Assembly: GCA_037446575.1 (NCBI GenBank)
Contig: JBBIII010000041.1
Span: 1 to 21,877 of the forward strand
DNA from: JBBIII01 sp037446575
GTDB lineage: Bacteria; Bacteroidota; Ignavibacteria; UBA10030
Direction: 5' to 3'
DNA length: 21,877 bases
In this document: positions 8,002-17,193 of the stretch, piece by piece
Position numbering within the stretch: the first letter of the stretch is position 1
Layout: each line of letters starts with the position of its first letter
Made by a program: the position numbers and the translations under genes
The notes under the pieces: model-generated
Told to the model about the DNA's origin: nothing
What the model saw: only the letters and a program-made list of their open reading frames with translations
Database searches by the model: none

Positions 8002-10003
8002 TGGAAATGACAGAACGGTACGAGTGGGATTTTATGTCTGCCATTGCGGTCATAATATTGCGGGTTTGGTAGATGTAAATGCAGTAGCTGAATATGTTAA
8101 AACTTTGCCCGGGGTCGTTATTTCTCGTGAGTACAAGTACATGTGTTCCGATCCTGGACAAGAATTGATCCAGAAAGATATTCAGGAAAATAAGTTAAAT
8201 CGGATTGTTGTAGCTTCATGCTCGCCATTGTTGCACGAACATACATTTCGAACTGCAGTCGAAAAAGCCGGTATAAATCCTTTCTACTTTCAAATGGTAA
8301 ATATTCGTGAAAATGTATCTTGGGTGCATACCGATCGACAGGCGGCGACAGAAAAAGCAAACGATCTTGCGCGCGCGGCGGTTCAAAGAGTATTCTATCA
8401 TAAATCGCTTGAACCCAAAAAAGTGAAAATTCATCCCGATGTATTGATAGTTGGAGGAGGAATTGCTGGCATTCACGCTTCTCTTACATTGGCTAATGCA
8501 GGTAAAAAAGTCTATTTGGTGGAAAAGGAACCGACAATCGGCGGTTACATGGCAAAGTTCGATAAAACTTTTCCTACGCTCGATTGCGCCGCATGCATTC
8601 TGACACCTAAAATGTCGCAAGTAAAAAATCATCCAAATATCACACTCTGGACATATTCAGAAGTTATAAAAGTAGATGGATATGTTGGAAATTATAAAAT
8701 CGCAGTTCGACGAAATCCTCGCTTTGTTATAGATGAGTTATGTGTGGGTTGTATGGATTGCATCGAAAAATGTATTTATAAAGAAGGAAAGACGCCGGAC
8801 GAGTTTAACGTTGGGCTTAATAAACGAAAACCTATTTATATTCCATTCCCTCAAGCGACACCTCAAATTGTTCTGATTGATCCTGAAACTTGTATTGAAT
8901 TTAAATCCGGGAAATGTAAAAAAACTTGTGCAGAAGCATGCGATCGGAAAGCAATAGATTTCAAACAACAAGAAGAAATTAAAGATATAGAAGTCGGCAC
9001 AATTATTCTTGCTACTGGCTTCCAAACATTCGATGCGAATAGAGTTCCATATTATGGCTATGGAAGATATCCAAATGTATATACATCGTTGGAAGTTGAA
9101 CGTCTTGTGAACGCATCGGGCCCAACCGGCGGCGATGTTATTTTGCGCAATGGAACGCATCCTAAATCGATTGGAATAATTCATTGTGTCGGTTCGCGCG
9201 ATAAAAAAACAAACCGATGGTGTTCGCGCACTTGCTGTATGTACTCGTTAAAGTTGGCGCATCTTTTAAAAGAGCATACAGATGCGGAAGTTTATAATTT
9301 TTACATCGATATGCGTACACCCGGCAAAGCATACGAAGAGTTTTACGATAAACTTTTAGAAGAAAATGTGCACTTTATAAGAGGCCGCGTTGCAGAAGTA
9401 ACAGACTGCTCAGTTACACCTGAAGAAGAAGGCAAGTTGATAATAAGAGCTGAAGATACGATGATTGGCATTGTACGGCGAATTCCAGTCGATATGGTAG
9501 TGCTTGCGGTTGGTATGGAACCTCATACCGATGCGCAGGAAGTTAGGCGAATGTTTAATATTTCCTGTTCAACAGAGGGCTTCTTCTTAGAAAGACATCC
9601 CAAACTTGCGCCGGTCGATACATTTACAGAAGGAATTTTTATCGCCGGGGCATGTCAAGGACCAAAGGATATTCCAGATAGCGTGGCGCAAGCCGGAGCC
9701 GCCGCCGCACAAGCGCTTGCTTTAATAGATAAAGGTGATGTGGAACTTGAACCAAATACAGCATTTGTTGTGCAAGAAGAGTGCTCAGGTTGTAGAACAT
9801 GTCTTACTATTTGTCCGTACAACGCAATTTCCCGCGATGAAGTAAAACAAAAAGCTTTTATAAACGAAGCTCTTTGTAAAGGTTGCGGTACTTGCGTTGC
9901 GGCATGTCCATCCGGAGCTATCAGACAAAATATGTTTGAAGACGAAATGATCTTGAGCGAAATAAAAGGTTTATTAGAAATTGAACATTTATATTCTCTA
10001 TAA
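7991..10003 (+). CDS. hdrA: Heterodisulfide reductase subunit A, flavin-bifurcating type (copy 1)
   Basis: This is a 670-residue iron-sulfur flavoprotein. An N-terminal cluster domain has C17, C19, C52 and C77. A Rossmann FAD motif, VGGGIAGIHASL, starts near 152 and is followed by LDCAACILTPKM. A ferredoxin-like insertion carries CVGCMDC and CKKTC. The HCVGSRD...WCSRTCC segment carries another cluster typical of HdrA. Two C-terminal [4Fe-4S] motifs lie at C598/601/604/608 and C629/632/635/639. In the known Mvh-Hdr complex this flavin bifurcates electrons to ferredoxin and to HdrBC. The gene overlaps hdrB and has AGAAAGGAG upstream. A close paralogue lies at 15183. Confidence 0.94.
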   Translation: MHGNGNDRTVRVGFYVCHCGHNIAGLVDVNAVAEYVKTLPGVVISREYKYMCSDPGQELIQKDIQENKLNRIVVASCSPLLHEHTFRTAVEKAGINPFYFQMVNIRENVSWVHTDRQAATEKANDLARAAVQRVFYHKSLEPKKVKIHPDVLIVGGGIAGIHASLTLANAGKKVYLVEKEPTIGGYMAKFDKTFPTLDCAACILTPKMSQVKNHPNITLWTYSEVIKVDGYVGNYKIAVRRNPRFVIDELCVGCMDCIEKCIYKEGKTPDEFNVGLNKRKPIYIPFPQATPQIVLIDPETCIEFKSGKCKKTCAEACDRKAIDFKQQEEIKDIEVGTIILATGFQTFDANRVPYYGYGRYPNVYTSLEVERLVNASGPTGGDVILRNGTHPKSIGIIHCVGSRDKKTNRWCSRTCCMYSLKLAHLLKEHTDAEVYNFYIDMRTPGKAYEEFYDKLLEENVHFIRGRVAEVTDCSVTPEEEGKLIIRAEDTMIGIVRRIPVDMVVLAVGMEPHTDAQEVRRMFNISCSTEGFFLERHPKLAPVDTFTEGIFIAGACQGPKDIPDSVAQAGAAAAQALALIDKGDVELEPNTAFVVQEECSGCRTCLTICPYNAISRDEVKQKAFINEALCKGCGTCVAACPSGAIRQNMFEDEMILSEIKGLLEIEHLYSL

Positions 10004-10144
10004 TTTTATAAAAATCGGGAAAACAATATTTTAAAAGATGAATTTTAAGCATTAATCCTTGCATAGAAAAACTGGATAAGAAAAGCTTTCAAATAGTTTC
10101 TCCTTTGTAAATATTAAAAAATTTAATAAGAAAGGATTGCTATA
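10004..10144. other. Intergenic gap between hdrA and the etf-mvh operon
   Basis: This 141-base AT-rich spacer separates two gene blocks that are otherwise almost continuous. It ends with AGAAAGGA eight bases before etfB. I found no convincing -35/-10 pair and no terminator hairpin with a T-run, so whether a new transcript starts here is undecided. Its length leaves room for a promoter. Confidence 0.5.
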
Positions 10145-10939
10145 ATGAATGTAATCTCTATCTTAAAGCAGGTTCCTGATTTAGTAGAAGAACTTGAACT
10201 AAACGAAACCGCTACGGGTCTCAATCGCGAATGGATTAAATATATTCTTAATGAATATGATGATCATGCTCTTGAGCAAGCTTTGTTGCTCAAAGAACAA
10301 TATGGAGGCAATGTAAAAGCAATTGGGCTTGCTATGGGCGGAATTGAAGAAAGTCTGTTCAATGCCGCCGCCAAAGGCGCCGATGAGATGTTAATTCTAA
10401 AGGGCAGCTATCAAGACGAATTAGATACTTACACATCATCTCGAATATTTAAACAGGTAATTTCTCAATATTCTTTCGATCTAATTTTAACAGGTGTGCA
10501 AACTATAGACGACCGCGATGGTTCTCTCGGTCCTATGCTGGCGGGATTATTTGATCTGCCTTATGTCGGTGTAGTGCATGGCGTTCGTCTATCAGAAGAT
10601 AAAAAGAGTGTAATTGTCGGAAAAGAATACCCCGGCGGACTTATTGCTGAAATTAGTATATCACTTCCGGCTGTATTAGGCATACAAGCTTCAACCAAAC
10701 CGCCGCGCTATGTGCCTATTGCAAAAATTCGACAAGCACAAAAGACAGCTAAAATTAATGAGATAGATGTTAGCGAAATTGTTAATTCGATTTTGCAAAA
10801 TTCAAATCGTTCTACAATCAAAATTAAGAAGATGTCAAAACCAGAGCCGACCACAAAAGCGGAAATTCTTGAAGGCAGCATAGAAGAAATTTCTGAAAAA
10901 CTTGTTTCGCTATTTGTGGAGAAAGGAATATTGAGGTGA
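10145..10939 (+). CDS. etfB: Electron transfer flavoprotein beta subunit
   Basis: This 264-residue protein partners EtfA and binds AMP or a second flavin, depending on the ETF class. Recognisable elements are the N-terminal ILKQVPD, NEYDDHALEQALLLKE (about 36-51), the glycine loop MGGIEESLFNAAAKGADE and the segment GVQTIDDRDGSLGPMLAG. It starts the eight-gene etf-hdr-mvh operon. The stop codon lies within GAGGTGA, which also serves as the ribosome site for etfA. Whether this ETF bifurcates cannot be decided by eye. Confidence 0.93.
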   Translation: MNVISILKQVPDLVEELELNETATGLNREWIKYILNEYDDHALEQALLLKEQYGGNVKAIGLAMGGIEESLFNAAAKGADEMLILKGSYQDELDTYTSSRIFKQVISQYSFDLILTGVQTIDDRDGSLGPMLAGLFDLPYVGVVHGVRLSEDKKSVIVGKEYPGGLIAEISISLPAVLGIQASTKPPRYVPIAKIRQAQKTAKINEIDVSEIVNSILQNSNRSTIKIKKMSKPEPTTKAEILEGSIEEISEKLVSLFVEKGILR

Positions 10940-10942
10940 GTT

Positions 10943-11920
10943 ATGGCAAAGACCATTTTAGTATTGGCTGAACATCTGAAAGGAAAGCTAACCGATGTAA
11001 CATTTGAAATGTTGGGCAAAGCTTATGAAATTTCTCAACAAACTGATTCAAAGGTTATTGCTTTACTCTATGGAAATGAAATCGAAAATTTGACTCAACA
11101 ATTAAATCCAGCGGATGAAGTTTTATATTTTGAGCATGAGTTATTAACAGAATTTATACCCGAGACCTATGCTAATCTGACTATCCAGCAAATCAATCAG
11201 CAAAATCCTTGGTTGATTTTGATTTCGGCATCATCTATTGGTCTTGATGTATCCTCCATAATCTCAGCCAAGTTTAATATGCCGCTTATCTCTTCCTGCA
11301 AAGAATTACATTTGGAGAATGATAAACTTATAATTACAAGTCAGCTTCTTGGCGGAAAGATGTTGCTTGAAAGTGAACTTTCTGGTGGTCAGGCGATTGT
11401 ATCTGTTTTACCCGGCGCATTTCGCGCTGAAAGCGCTAAGAGTAACAAAACTATCGCAATAAATAAATTGCCGTTTACAGTTGCTATCGATAGTATTCAC
11501 ACAAAATTTGAAAGATTCATTGAACCCGAGACAGGTGATGTTGATATAACGCAAGTCCCGGTTCTTATTTCAGTCGGTCGCGGCATTCAGAACCAAGATA
11601 ATATTTCTCTGGCGCAGGAGCTTGCAGATGTCATCAGTGGAGCTGTATCAGCATCGCGCCCCGTTGTGGATCAAGGTTGGCTGCCTGCCACACGGCAAGT
11701 CGGACGTTCAGGTATGACAGTAAAACCAAAACTATATCTTGCGCTTGGTATTAGCGGAGCGCCTGAACATGTTGAAGGTATGAAAGATTCCGAATTGATA
11801 GTTGCGATAAACACAGATCCAAAAGCTCCAATTTTTAACATTGCACACTATGGTGCAAATATTGACGCTTTAGAACTTTTACCCCTTCTTAAAGAAACAA
11901 TCGAAAAAGGAAAGGGATAA
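10943..11920 (+). CDS. etfA: Electron transfer flavoprotein alpha subunit
   Basis: This 325-residue protein carries the mobile FAD domain of ETF. The C-terminal FAD-binding region is intact, with SVGRGIQN, VSASRPVVDQGWLP, RQVGRSG and LGISGAPEHVEGMKDS followed by AINTDPKAPIFNIAHYG. The heterodimer would accept electrons from an acyl-CoA or similar dehydrogenase, or exchange them with the Fe-S membrane protein encoded three bases downstream. No dehydrogenase gene is in the window. The tight spacing to both neighbours indicates one transcript. Confidence 0.94.
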   Translation: MAKTILVLAEHLKGKLTDVTFEMLGKAYEISQQTDSKVIALLYGNEIENLTQQLNPADEVLYFEHELLTEFIPETYANLTIQQINQQNPWLILISASSIGLDVSSIISAKFNMPLISSCKELHLENDKLIITSQLLGGKMLLESELSGGQAIVSVLPGAFRAESAKSNKTIAINKLPFTVAIDSIHTKFERFIEPETGDVDITQVPVLISVGRGIQNQDNISLAQELADVISGAVSASRPVVDQGWLPATRQVGRSGMTVKPKLYLALGISGAPEHVEGMKDSELIVAINTDPKAPIFNIAHYGANIDALELLPLLKETIEKGKG

Positions 11921-11923
11921 AAT

Positions 11924-13954
11924 ATGGAATATCAATTACCTGCGCGTCCCACTTTTTGGAATGTTCCGCATATTTTGGAAATTGCTCAGTATATTTTTGG
12001 TCTGATTGCAGTTTTCATTCTCTTGTACGGCATTATTAGATATATTCGCAGATGGCGTTCTGGTAGACCTGAAATATTTGATTTAACATGGAGACAACGT
12101 ATTCAAGCGCTATTCAAGTATGGATTCTTACAAGCCCGTCTTTCTACTGAAATACGCGCATTAATAATGCACTTGAGTATTTTTTGGGGAATGGTCTTTT
12201 TGGCAATCGGCACTGCATTAGCAACAATTGATTGGGATGTAACATATTTAATTTTCGACTTTCAATTCCTAAGGGGAAATTTCTATTTATGGTACGAGTT
12301 ATTTTTAGATATTGCCGGCTTAGCGCTAATTAGCGGTTTATTTATTGCCATTTACCGTCGATACATACTTAATCTAGAACGATTAAAAACAATTTTAATA
12401 CCAACTTTCCCTTTAGATTCGTTTTATTTAATCGCAATGCTTTTAGTAATTGCAATAACAGGATTTATCGTGGAAGGGCTAAGACTTGCTGTAAATGATG
12501 TATCCTGGGAAATATCGGCAAAATGGGCTTTTGCAGGTTACGGGCTTTCAAAATTGTTCCGTTCAATTCCAGACGAGACAATAAAATTGTTGCATATAAT
12601 TTTCTGGTCGGTGCATGCATTTGCCGCATTTGTTTTTATTGCAAGCATTCCTTTCTCTAAAGCTTTTCATATGATTGCTTCCGGTGTAAGCATTGCGTTG
12701 CGCAAGTTTGACAATCCAGGATATCTTACACAAAATGGCGGCGGTGTTAGATTTATGTCAGACTTTACATGGCGTCAGATTGTACAATTCGATGGATGCA
12801 CTTGGTGCGGGCGATGCCAAGATGTATGTCCTGCATATAAAAGCGGCCAATCACTCTCGCCTAAAAATTTAATTTTAAAGCTCCATAAACAACATACTAT
12901 TATATGTAAAGGGAATGACAAAAATTCGGAAAGCAAAGTTGAAATTCCATCACTGCATGGACTGGTAATAACTGCTGATGAATTATGGTCATGCACAACC
13001 TGTATCGCTTGCGAAACTGTTTGCCCTGTTTTTATAGAACAACCTCGCGCTATTGTTGACTTACGTCGACATTTAGTAAGCGAAGGTGAGATTGACAAAG
13101 GTGTTCAGGATGCATTGATGAACTTACAGCGTTATGGGAACTCAGTTGGTCAGTCTGATAGGAATCGAGCGCGATGGACCCAAAACCTTCCATTTAAAAT
13201 TAAGGACGCTCGCAAGGAACCGGTCGAGTACCTTTGGTTTGTGGGTGATTATGCGTCGTATGATTTACGAATTCAAGAAATTACAAAAACGATGGCAAAT
13301 TTGTTTAATTCCGCTGGAATTGATTTTGGAATTCTCTACGAGAGCGAAAGAAATTCCGGTAATGATGTGCGCCGTTTAGGAGAAGAGGGACTGTTTGAAA
13401 TGCTTGTAGAAAAAAATATTGCTGTTCTGCAAAAAATAAAATTTGATCAAATAGTAACAACAGATCCGCATACATTCAACACACTAAGAAATGAATATCC
13501 AAAGTACGGAGCATCATTCAAAGTTTTACATTATACACAATTGCTTCATAAACTAATAAAGGACGGAAAACTTATTGTAAAAAATAACAGTCATAACAAA
13601 ATAACTTATCACGATCCATGTTATTTAGGTCGTTATAACGATGTTTATGAAGAACCGCGTGAAATATTAAGGTCTGTTTGTGCAGAGTTTATTGAAATGC
13701 CTCGAAATCGAAAATATAGTCACTGTTGTGGTGCCGGCGGAGGAAGAATTTGGATGGAAGACAAACCAGGTATACAAGAACGTCCATCTGAAAGCAGAGT
13801 ACGCGAAGCCGTTTCGCTTGCAGGTGTAGAAATTCTTTCTGCTTCGTGTCCTAAAGATATAATTATGTTTCAAGATGCAGTGAAAACAACAAAAAATGAT
13901 GAAAAAATTATTGTAAAAGATATTGCAGAATTAGTATGGGAATCTATTCACTAA
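11924..13954 (+). CDS. Membrane Fe-S EtfAB:quinone oxidoreductase-like protein with degenerate CCG domains
   Basis: This 676-residue protein has an N-terminal NarI/cytochrome b-like membrane domain (about 15-260) with several hydrophobic helices. Its histidines H83, H224, H231 and H249 are candidate b-heme ligands. Two complete ferredoxin motifs follow (C292/295/298/302 and C357/360/363/367), then two CCG domains. In the first CCG domain the expected cysteines are D442, N477, D514 and T517. In the second, C566, C601, C602 and C642 remain but the last is D645. Family members pass electrons between EtfAB and menaquinone, and the adjacent etfBA supports that role. The missing ligands suggest that domain one holds no cluster and that domain two holds an altered one. 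Confidence 0.85.
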   Translation: MEYQLPARPTFWNVPHILEIAQYIFGLIAVFILLYGIIRYIRRWRSGRPEIFDLTWRQRIQALFKYGFLQARLSTEIRALIMHLSIFWGMVFLAIGTALATIDWDVTYLIFDFQFLRGNFYLWYELFLDIAGLALISGLFIAIYRRYILNLERLKTILIPTFPLDSFYLIAMLLVIAITGFIVEGLRLAVNDVSWEISAKWAFAGYGLSKLFRSIPDETIKLLHIIFWSVHAFAAFVFIASIPFSKAFHMIASGVSIALRKFDNPGYLTQNGGGVRFMSDFTWRQIVQFDGCTWCGRCQDVCPAYKSGQSLSPKNLILKLHKQHTIICKGNDKNSESKVEIPSLHGLVITADELWSCTTCIACETVCPVFIEQPRAIVDLRRHLVSEGEIDKGVQDALMNLQRYGNSVGQSDRNRARWTQNLPFKIKDARKEPVEYLWFVGDYASYDLRIQEITKTMANLFNSAGIDFGILYESERNSGNDVRRLGEEGLFEMLVEKNIAVLQKIKFDQIVTTDPHTFNTLRNEYPKYGASFKVLHYTQLLHKLIKDGKLIVKNNSHNKITYHDPCYLGRYNDVYEEPREILRSVCAEFIEMPRNRKYSHCCGAGGGRIWMEDKPGIQERPSESRVREAVSLAGVEILSASCPKDIIMFQDAVKTTKNDEKIIVKDIAELVWESIH

Positions 13955-13972
13955 TCCTGAAAGGAGCTTCAC

Positions 13973-15178
13973 ATGACACTTGGAAGCCAACAAGTTGTTG
14001 AATCATTATGGGGCGTTACACTTGACGATCTTCCTGTAACTGAAGAAGGACGCCGCATTCTTTCTTGTATTCAATGCGGAACGTGTGTGGGAACCTGCCC
14101 TTATAGTGAGTATATGCAATTTCCTCCGCGCCGAATTATCAGAGCTTTACATGACGGATTGCTTGAAGAGGTTTTTCTTTCGGATAGTATGCTCAAGTGT
14201 GTAAGTTGTTATGCTTGCATGACTAAATGTCCACGCGGAATCAAGCTTACTGAAATTCTTTTACCTCTAGTCAAAGAGCAAACTGTAATGAAGCTTCCTC
14301 AAATGCCTATAGAACTGCAGAAAGCATTAGAAAATACATATCGCTATGGAAATCCGCAAGGCGAGTCGGGACGTAAACGCGCCGCATGGACAAAAACAGC
14401 CAATGTGCCTGTGCGTATTTTTGCTGAAGATTCCCGTCCGGCTGATATCCTATGGTATGTCGAATCTGATCTTGCATATCATCCGCGTGGTCAGGAAATT
14501 GCTCGAGCTACAGCTTACGTTTTCAACAAATTAGAAATTGATTTTGCAATATTAGGACACGAAGAGAAAAGCGCCGGCGATTGCGGGAGACTGCCTTGGG
14601 AAAAAGGTTTGTCTGAAGTGCTTATCGAATATAACATGGCAATTCTAAAAAAATATAAATTTAATAAAATAGTAACCTCCGATCCCCACGCACTTGACGC
14701 TTTCCGATTTCGATACACGATTTTTGGTTTTGACTATCCCATTACTCATACAGTGCCTTATGTATTCGATCATTTATCAAAACTGAAATCCATGCTCAAG
14801 AAATTAGATTACAAAATCACTTATCATGATTCGTGTTGTCTTGGACGGCACAATAATTTCTATGATGAACCACGAGCGCTATTGAATGCGATACCGGGGA
14901 TCAAACTTGTGGAGATGATTCACAATCGTGTCAACTCTATATGCTGTGGTGGTGGAGGCGGCGGTATGTGGTTGGATGCGTATTATAAATCTAAAAACAT
15001 GGAGCGGCTTTCCGATATTCGAGTAAAAGAAGCAATTAATACTGGCGCTGATGTGCTCGCTATTGCGTGTCCCTATGAAGTGTCTCGTTTTGAAGATTCT
15101 GTAAAAGTACTTGGTTATGAAGGAAAAATTAAGGTGCGCGATATTACGGAACTTCTATCAGAATCGATTGGAGGATAA
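13973..15178 (+). CDS. HdrD-like fusion (HdrC plus HdrB-like) with degenerate CCG domains
   Basis: This 401-residue soluble protein has an HdrC-like N-terminus with two complete [4Fe-4S] motifs (C32/35/38/42 and C76/79/82/86) joined to two CCG-type domains. The C-terminal part (about 118-401) is clearly homologous to the end of the preceding membrane protein. It shares the same losses: first-domain ligands are S165, S200, D237 and A240, and the last ligand of the second domain is E369, while C288, C324, C325 and C366 remain. A glycine run follows the CCG motif. GAAAGGAG lies six bases before the ATG. It may replace HdrBC as partner of the second HdrA encoded next. Confidence 0.85.
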   Translation: MTLGSQQVVESLWGVTLDDLPVTEEGRRILSCIQCGTCVGTCPYSEYMQFPPRRIIRALHDGLLEEVFLSDSMLKCVSCYACMTKCPRGIKLTEILLPLVKEQTVMKLPQMPIELQKALENTYRYGNPQGESGRKRAAWTKTANVPVRIFAEDSRPADILWYVESDLAYHPRGQEIARATAYVFNKLEIDFAILGHEEKSAGDCGRLPWEKGLSEVLIEYNMAILKKYKFNKIVTSDPHALDAFRFRYTIFGFDYPITHTVPYVFDHLSKLKSMLKKLDYKITYHDSCCLGRHNNFYDEPRALLNAIPGIKLVEMIHNRVNSICCGGGGGGMWLDAYYKSKNMERLSDIRVKEAINTGADVLAIACPYEVSRFEDSVKVLGYEGKIKVRDITELLSESIGG

Positions 15179-15182
15179 TCCT

Positions 15183-17183
15183 ATGAAAAAAACTAATGGC
15201 GAAGTGCGTATTGGATTTTACATTTGTCATTGCGGCGTTAATATAGCTTCAATGGTAGATGTTAAAATTATTCAGGAATATGCTTCAAGTCTTCCAAACG
15301 TTGCAATTTCTCGCGATTATAAATATATGTGCTCTGATCCGGGGCAGGAATTGATACGGCAGGACATAAAAGAACAGAAACTAAACCGGCTTGTTGTTGC
15401 GGCTTGTTCGCCTTTTTTACACGAACAAACTTTCCGCAGCGCTGCTATGAAAGCCGGGCTCAATCCTTTCTATTTCCAGATGGTAAATATCCGCGAACAT
15501 AATGCTTGGGTGCATACAAATCGCAATGAAGCAACTGAAAAGGCAAAAGATTTAATACGAGCGGCAATTCATCGAGTTAATTTCCATAAACCGCTCGAAC
15601 GGAAACGCGTTCCAATTAATCCGAATGCAGTAGTTGTTGGCGGTGGAATTGCAGGAATTCACACAGCTCTTTCTTTAGCCAATGCTGGCAAGCATGTCTA
15701 TCTTATTGAACGAGAGCCAACTATCGGCGGACATATGGCGCAGTTTGATAAAACATTTCCCACACTCGATTGTGCCGCTTGTATTCTAACGCCAAAAATG
15801 ACAGCGGTTAGGCAACATCCTAACATAACTTTATGGTCATATTCGGAAGTTACAAAAGTTGACGGCTTTGTAGGTAATTACAAAGTTACTGTTCGCAGAA
15901 AACCTCGATATATAAATGAAGAACTTTGTATTGGTTGCTTAGACTGCATTGAAAAATGCGTCTACAAAGAAGGAAAAACACCGGATAAATTCAACCTGGG
16001 TCTTAGCAACCGCAAACCCGTTTATATTCCATTTCCTCAAGCGGTTCCTCAACTTGTTGTTATTGATGAAGAAACCTGTATCGAATTCAAATCTGGAAAA
16101 TGTAAAAAAACTTGCGTAGAAGCCTGTGCTGATCGTAATGCAATCAATTTCAATCAAAAAGAGGAGATTAAAGAAATTGAAGCAGGGACAATTGTTATTG
16201 CAACAGGATTTCAAACTGTTGATCCCAAACTGATACCTTATTATGGATATGGCGTATATTCTAACGTATATACTTCATTAGAAGTAGAGCGCCTTATCAA
16301 TGCATCTGGCCCTACATCTGGGCAGGTCGTGCTTCGGAATGGAACTGCGCCGAAAACAATTGGCATCATTCATTGTGTCGGCTCGCGAGATGAAAACACG
16401 AACCGTTGGTGTTCGCGTGTATGCTGTATGTACTCGCTAAAATTAGCGCATCTTATAAAAGAACGTACAGAAGCAGAAATCTATAATTTTTACATAGATA
16501 TGCGTTCACCGGGTAAAAGTATGGAGGAATTCTACAACCGTGTTGCATCAGAAGGAGTGCATTTTATCCGAGGCAGAGTCGCAGACATCTTTCCAGAGGC
16601 AACAGATAATCAAACTGGAAGACTCATTGTAAAAGCGGAAGATACTCTGATTGGAAGAATGCTAAAAATTCCTGTTGATATGGTTATACTCTCTGTCGGC
16701 TTAGAACCTAACAGCGATGCACAGGAAGTTCGCCGCATGTTCAACATTACTTGTTCAACAGAGGGATTCTATTTGGAGCGGCATCCCAAACTTGCGCCCG
16801 TCAATACTTTTACTGATGGAATATTCCTTGCAGGTTGCTGTCAAGGACCGAAAGACATTCCAGATACTGTAGCGCAAGCAGGCGCCGCCGCCTGCGAAGC
16901 ATTACAGCTTATCGACACCGGCTATGTCGAACTTGAACCTAATACTGCCTTTGTTGTTGAAGAAGAATGTTCCGGCTGTAGAACATGTTTAACAATTTGT
17001 CCTTATAATGCAATTACCAGAGATGATATAAAAAATAAAGCAGTCATAAATGAAGTTCTATGTAAAGGATGCGGTACATGTGTTGCCACTTGCCCATCCG
17101 GCTCAATTAAGCAAAATTTATTTGAAGACGAAGAAATTTTATCCGAAATTAAAGGCATTCTAATAGGAACAGAAGGAATTTAA
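15183..17183 (+). CDS. hdrA: Heterodisulfide reductase subunit A, flavin-bifurcating type (copy 2)
   Basis: This 666-residue paralogue of the HdrA at 7991 is colinear with it and identical at a large majority of positions by eye. All cluster and flavin motifs are kept: C15/C17/C50/C75, VGGGIAGIHTAL, LDCAACILTPKM, the CxGCLDC insertion, WCSRVCC, and C-terminal motifs C596/599/602/606 and C627/630/633/637. An ATG at 15111 in the same frame would give a longer product overlapping the previous gene. The ATG at 15183 has GGAGG eight bases upstream and matches copy 1, so it is chosen. Its position next to mvhD suggests it receives electrons from the Mvh hydrogenase. Confidence 0.93.
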   Translation: MKKTNGEVRIGFYICHCGVNIASMVDVKIIQEYASSLPNVAISRDYKYMCSDPGQELIRQDIKEQKLNRLVVAACSPFLHEQTFRSAAMKAGLNPFYFQMVNIREHNAWVHTNRNEATEKAKDLIRAAIHRVNFHKPLERKRVPINPNAVVVGGGIAGIHTALSLANAGKHVYLIEREPTIGGHMAQFDKTFPTLDCAACILTPKMTAVRQHPNITLWSYSEVTKVDGFVGNYKVTVRRKPRYINEELCIGCLDCIEKCVYKEGKTPDKFNLGLSNRKPVYIPFPQAVPQLVVIDEETCIEFKSGKCKKTCVEACADRNAINFNQKEEIKEIEAGTIVIATGFQTVDPKLIPYYGYGVYSNVYTSLEVERLINASGPTSGQVVLRNGTAPKTIGIIHCVGSRDENTNRWCSRVCCMYSLKLAHLIKERTEAEIYNFYIDMRSPGKSMEEFYNRVASEGVHFIRGRVADIFPEATDNQTGRLIVKAEDTLIGRMLKIPVDMVILSVGLEPNSDAQEVRRMFNITCSTEGFYLERHPKLAPVNTFTDGIFLAGCCQGPKDIPDTVAQAGAAACEALQLIDTGYVELEPNTAFVVEEECSGCRTCLTICPYNAITRDDIKNKAVINEVLCKGCGTCVATCPSGSIKQNLFEDEEILSEIKGILIGTEGI

Positions 17184-17193
17184 GGAGAAAGAA

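Noticed and set aside
8738..9184. Minus-strand ORF of 148 residues inside hdrA copy 1
   Set aside because: It is a shadow of a strongly conserved gene: its composition is rich in Phe, Asn and Cys as expected from the antisense of HdrA, and a similar antisense ORF occurs in copy 2 at 15939-16214.
11924..15178. Sequencing error as the cause of the missing cysteines
   Set aside because: The changes occur in frame at the same sites in two separate genes, several need more than one base change from a Cys codon, and the surrounding family motifs are intact.
15111..15182. Upstream start for hdrA copy 2
   Set aside because: It lies within the preceding gene and adds 24 unrelated residues; the ATG at 15183 has GGAGG at a proper distance and matches copy 1.
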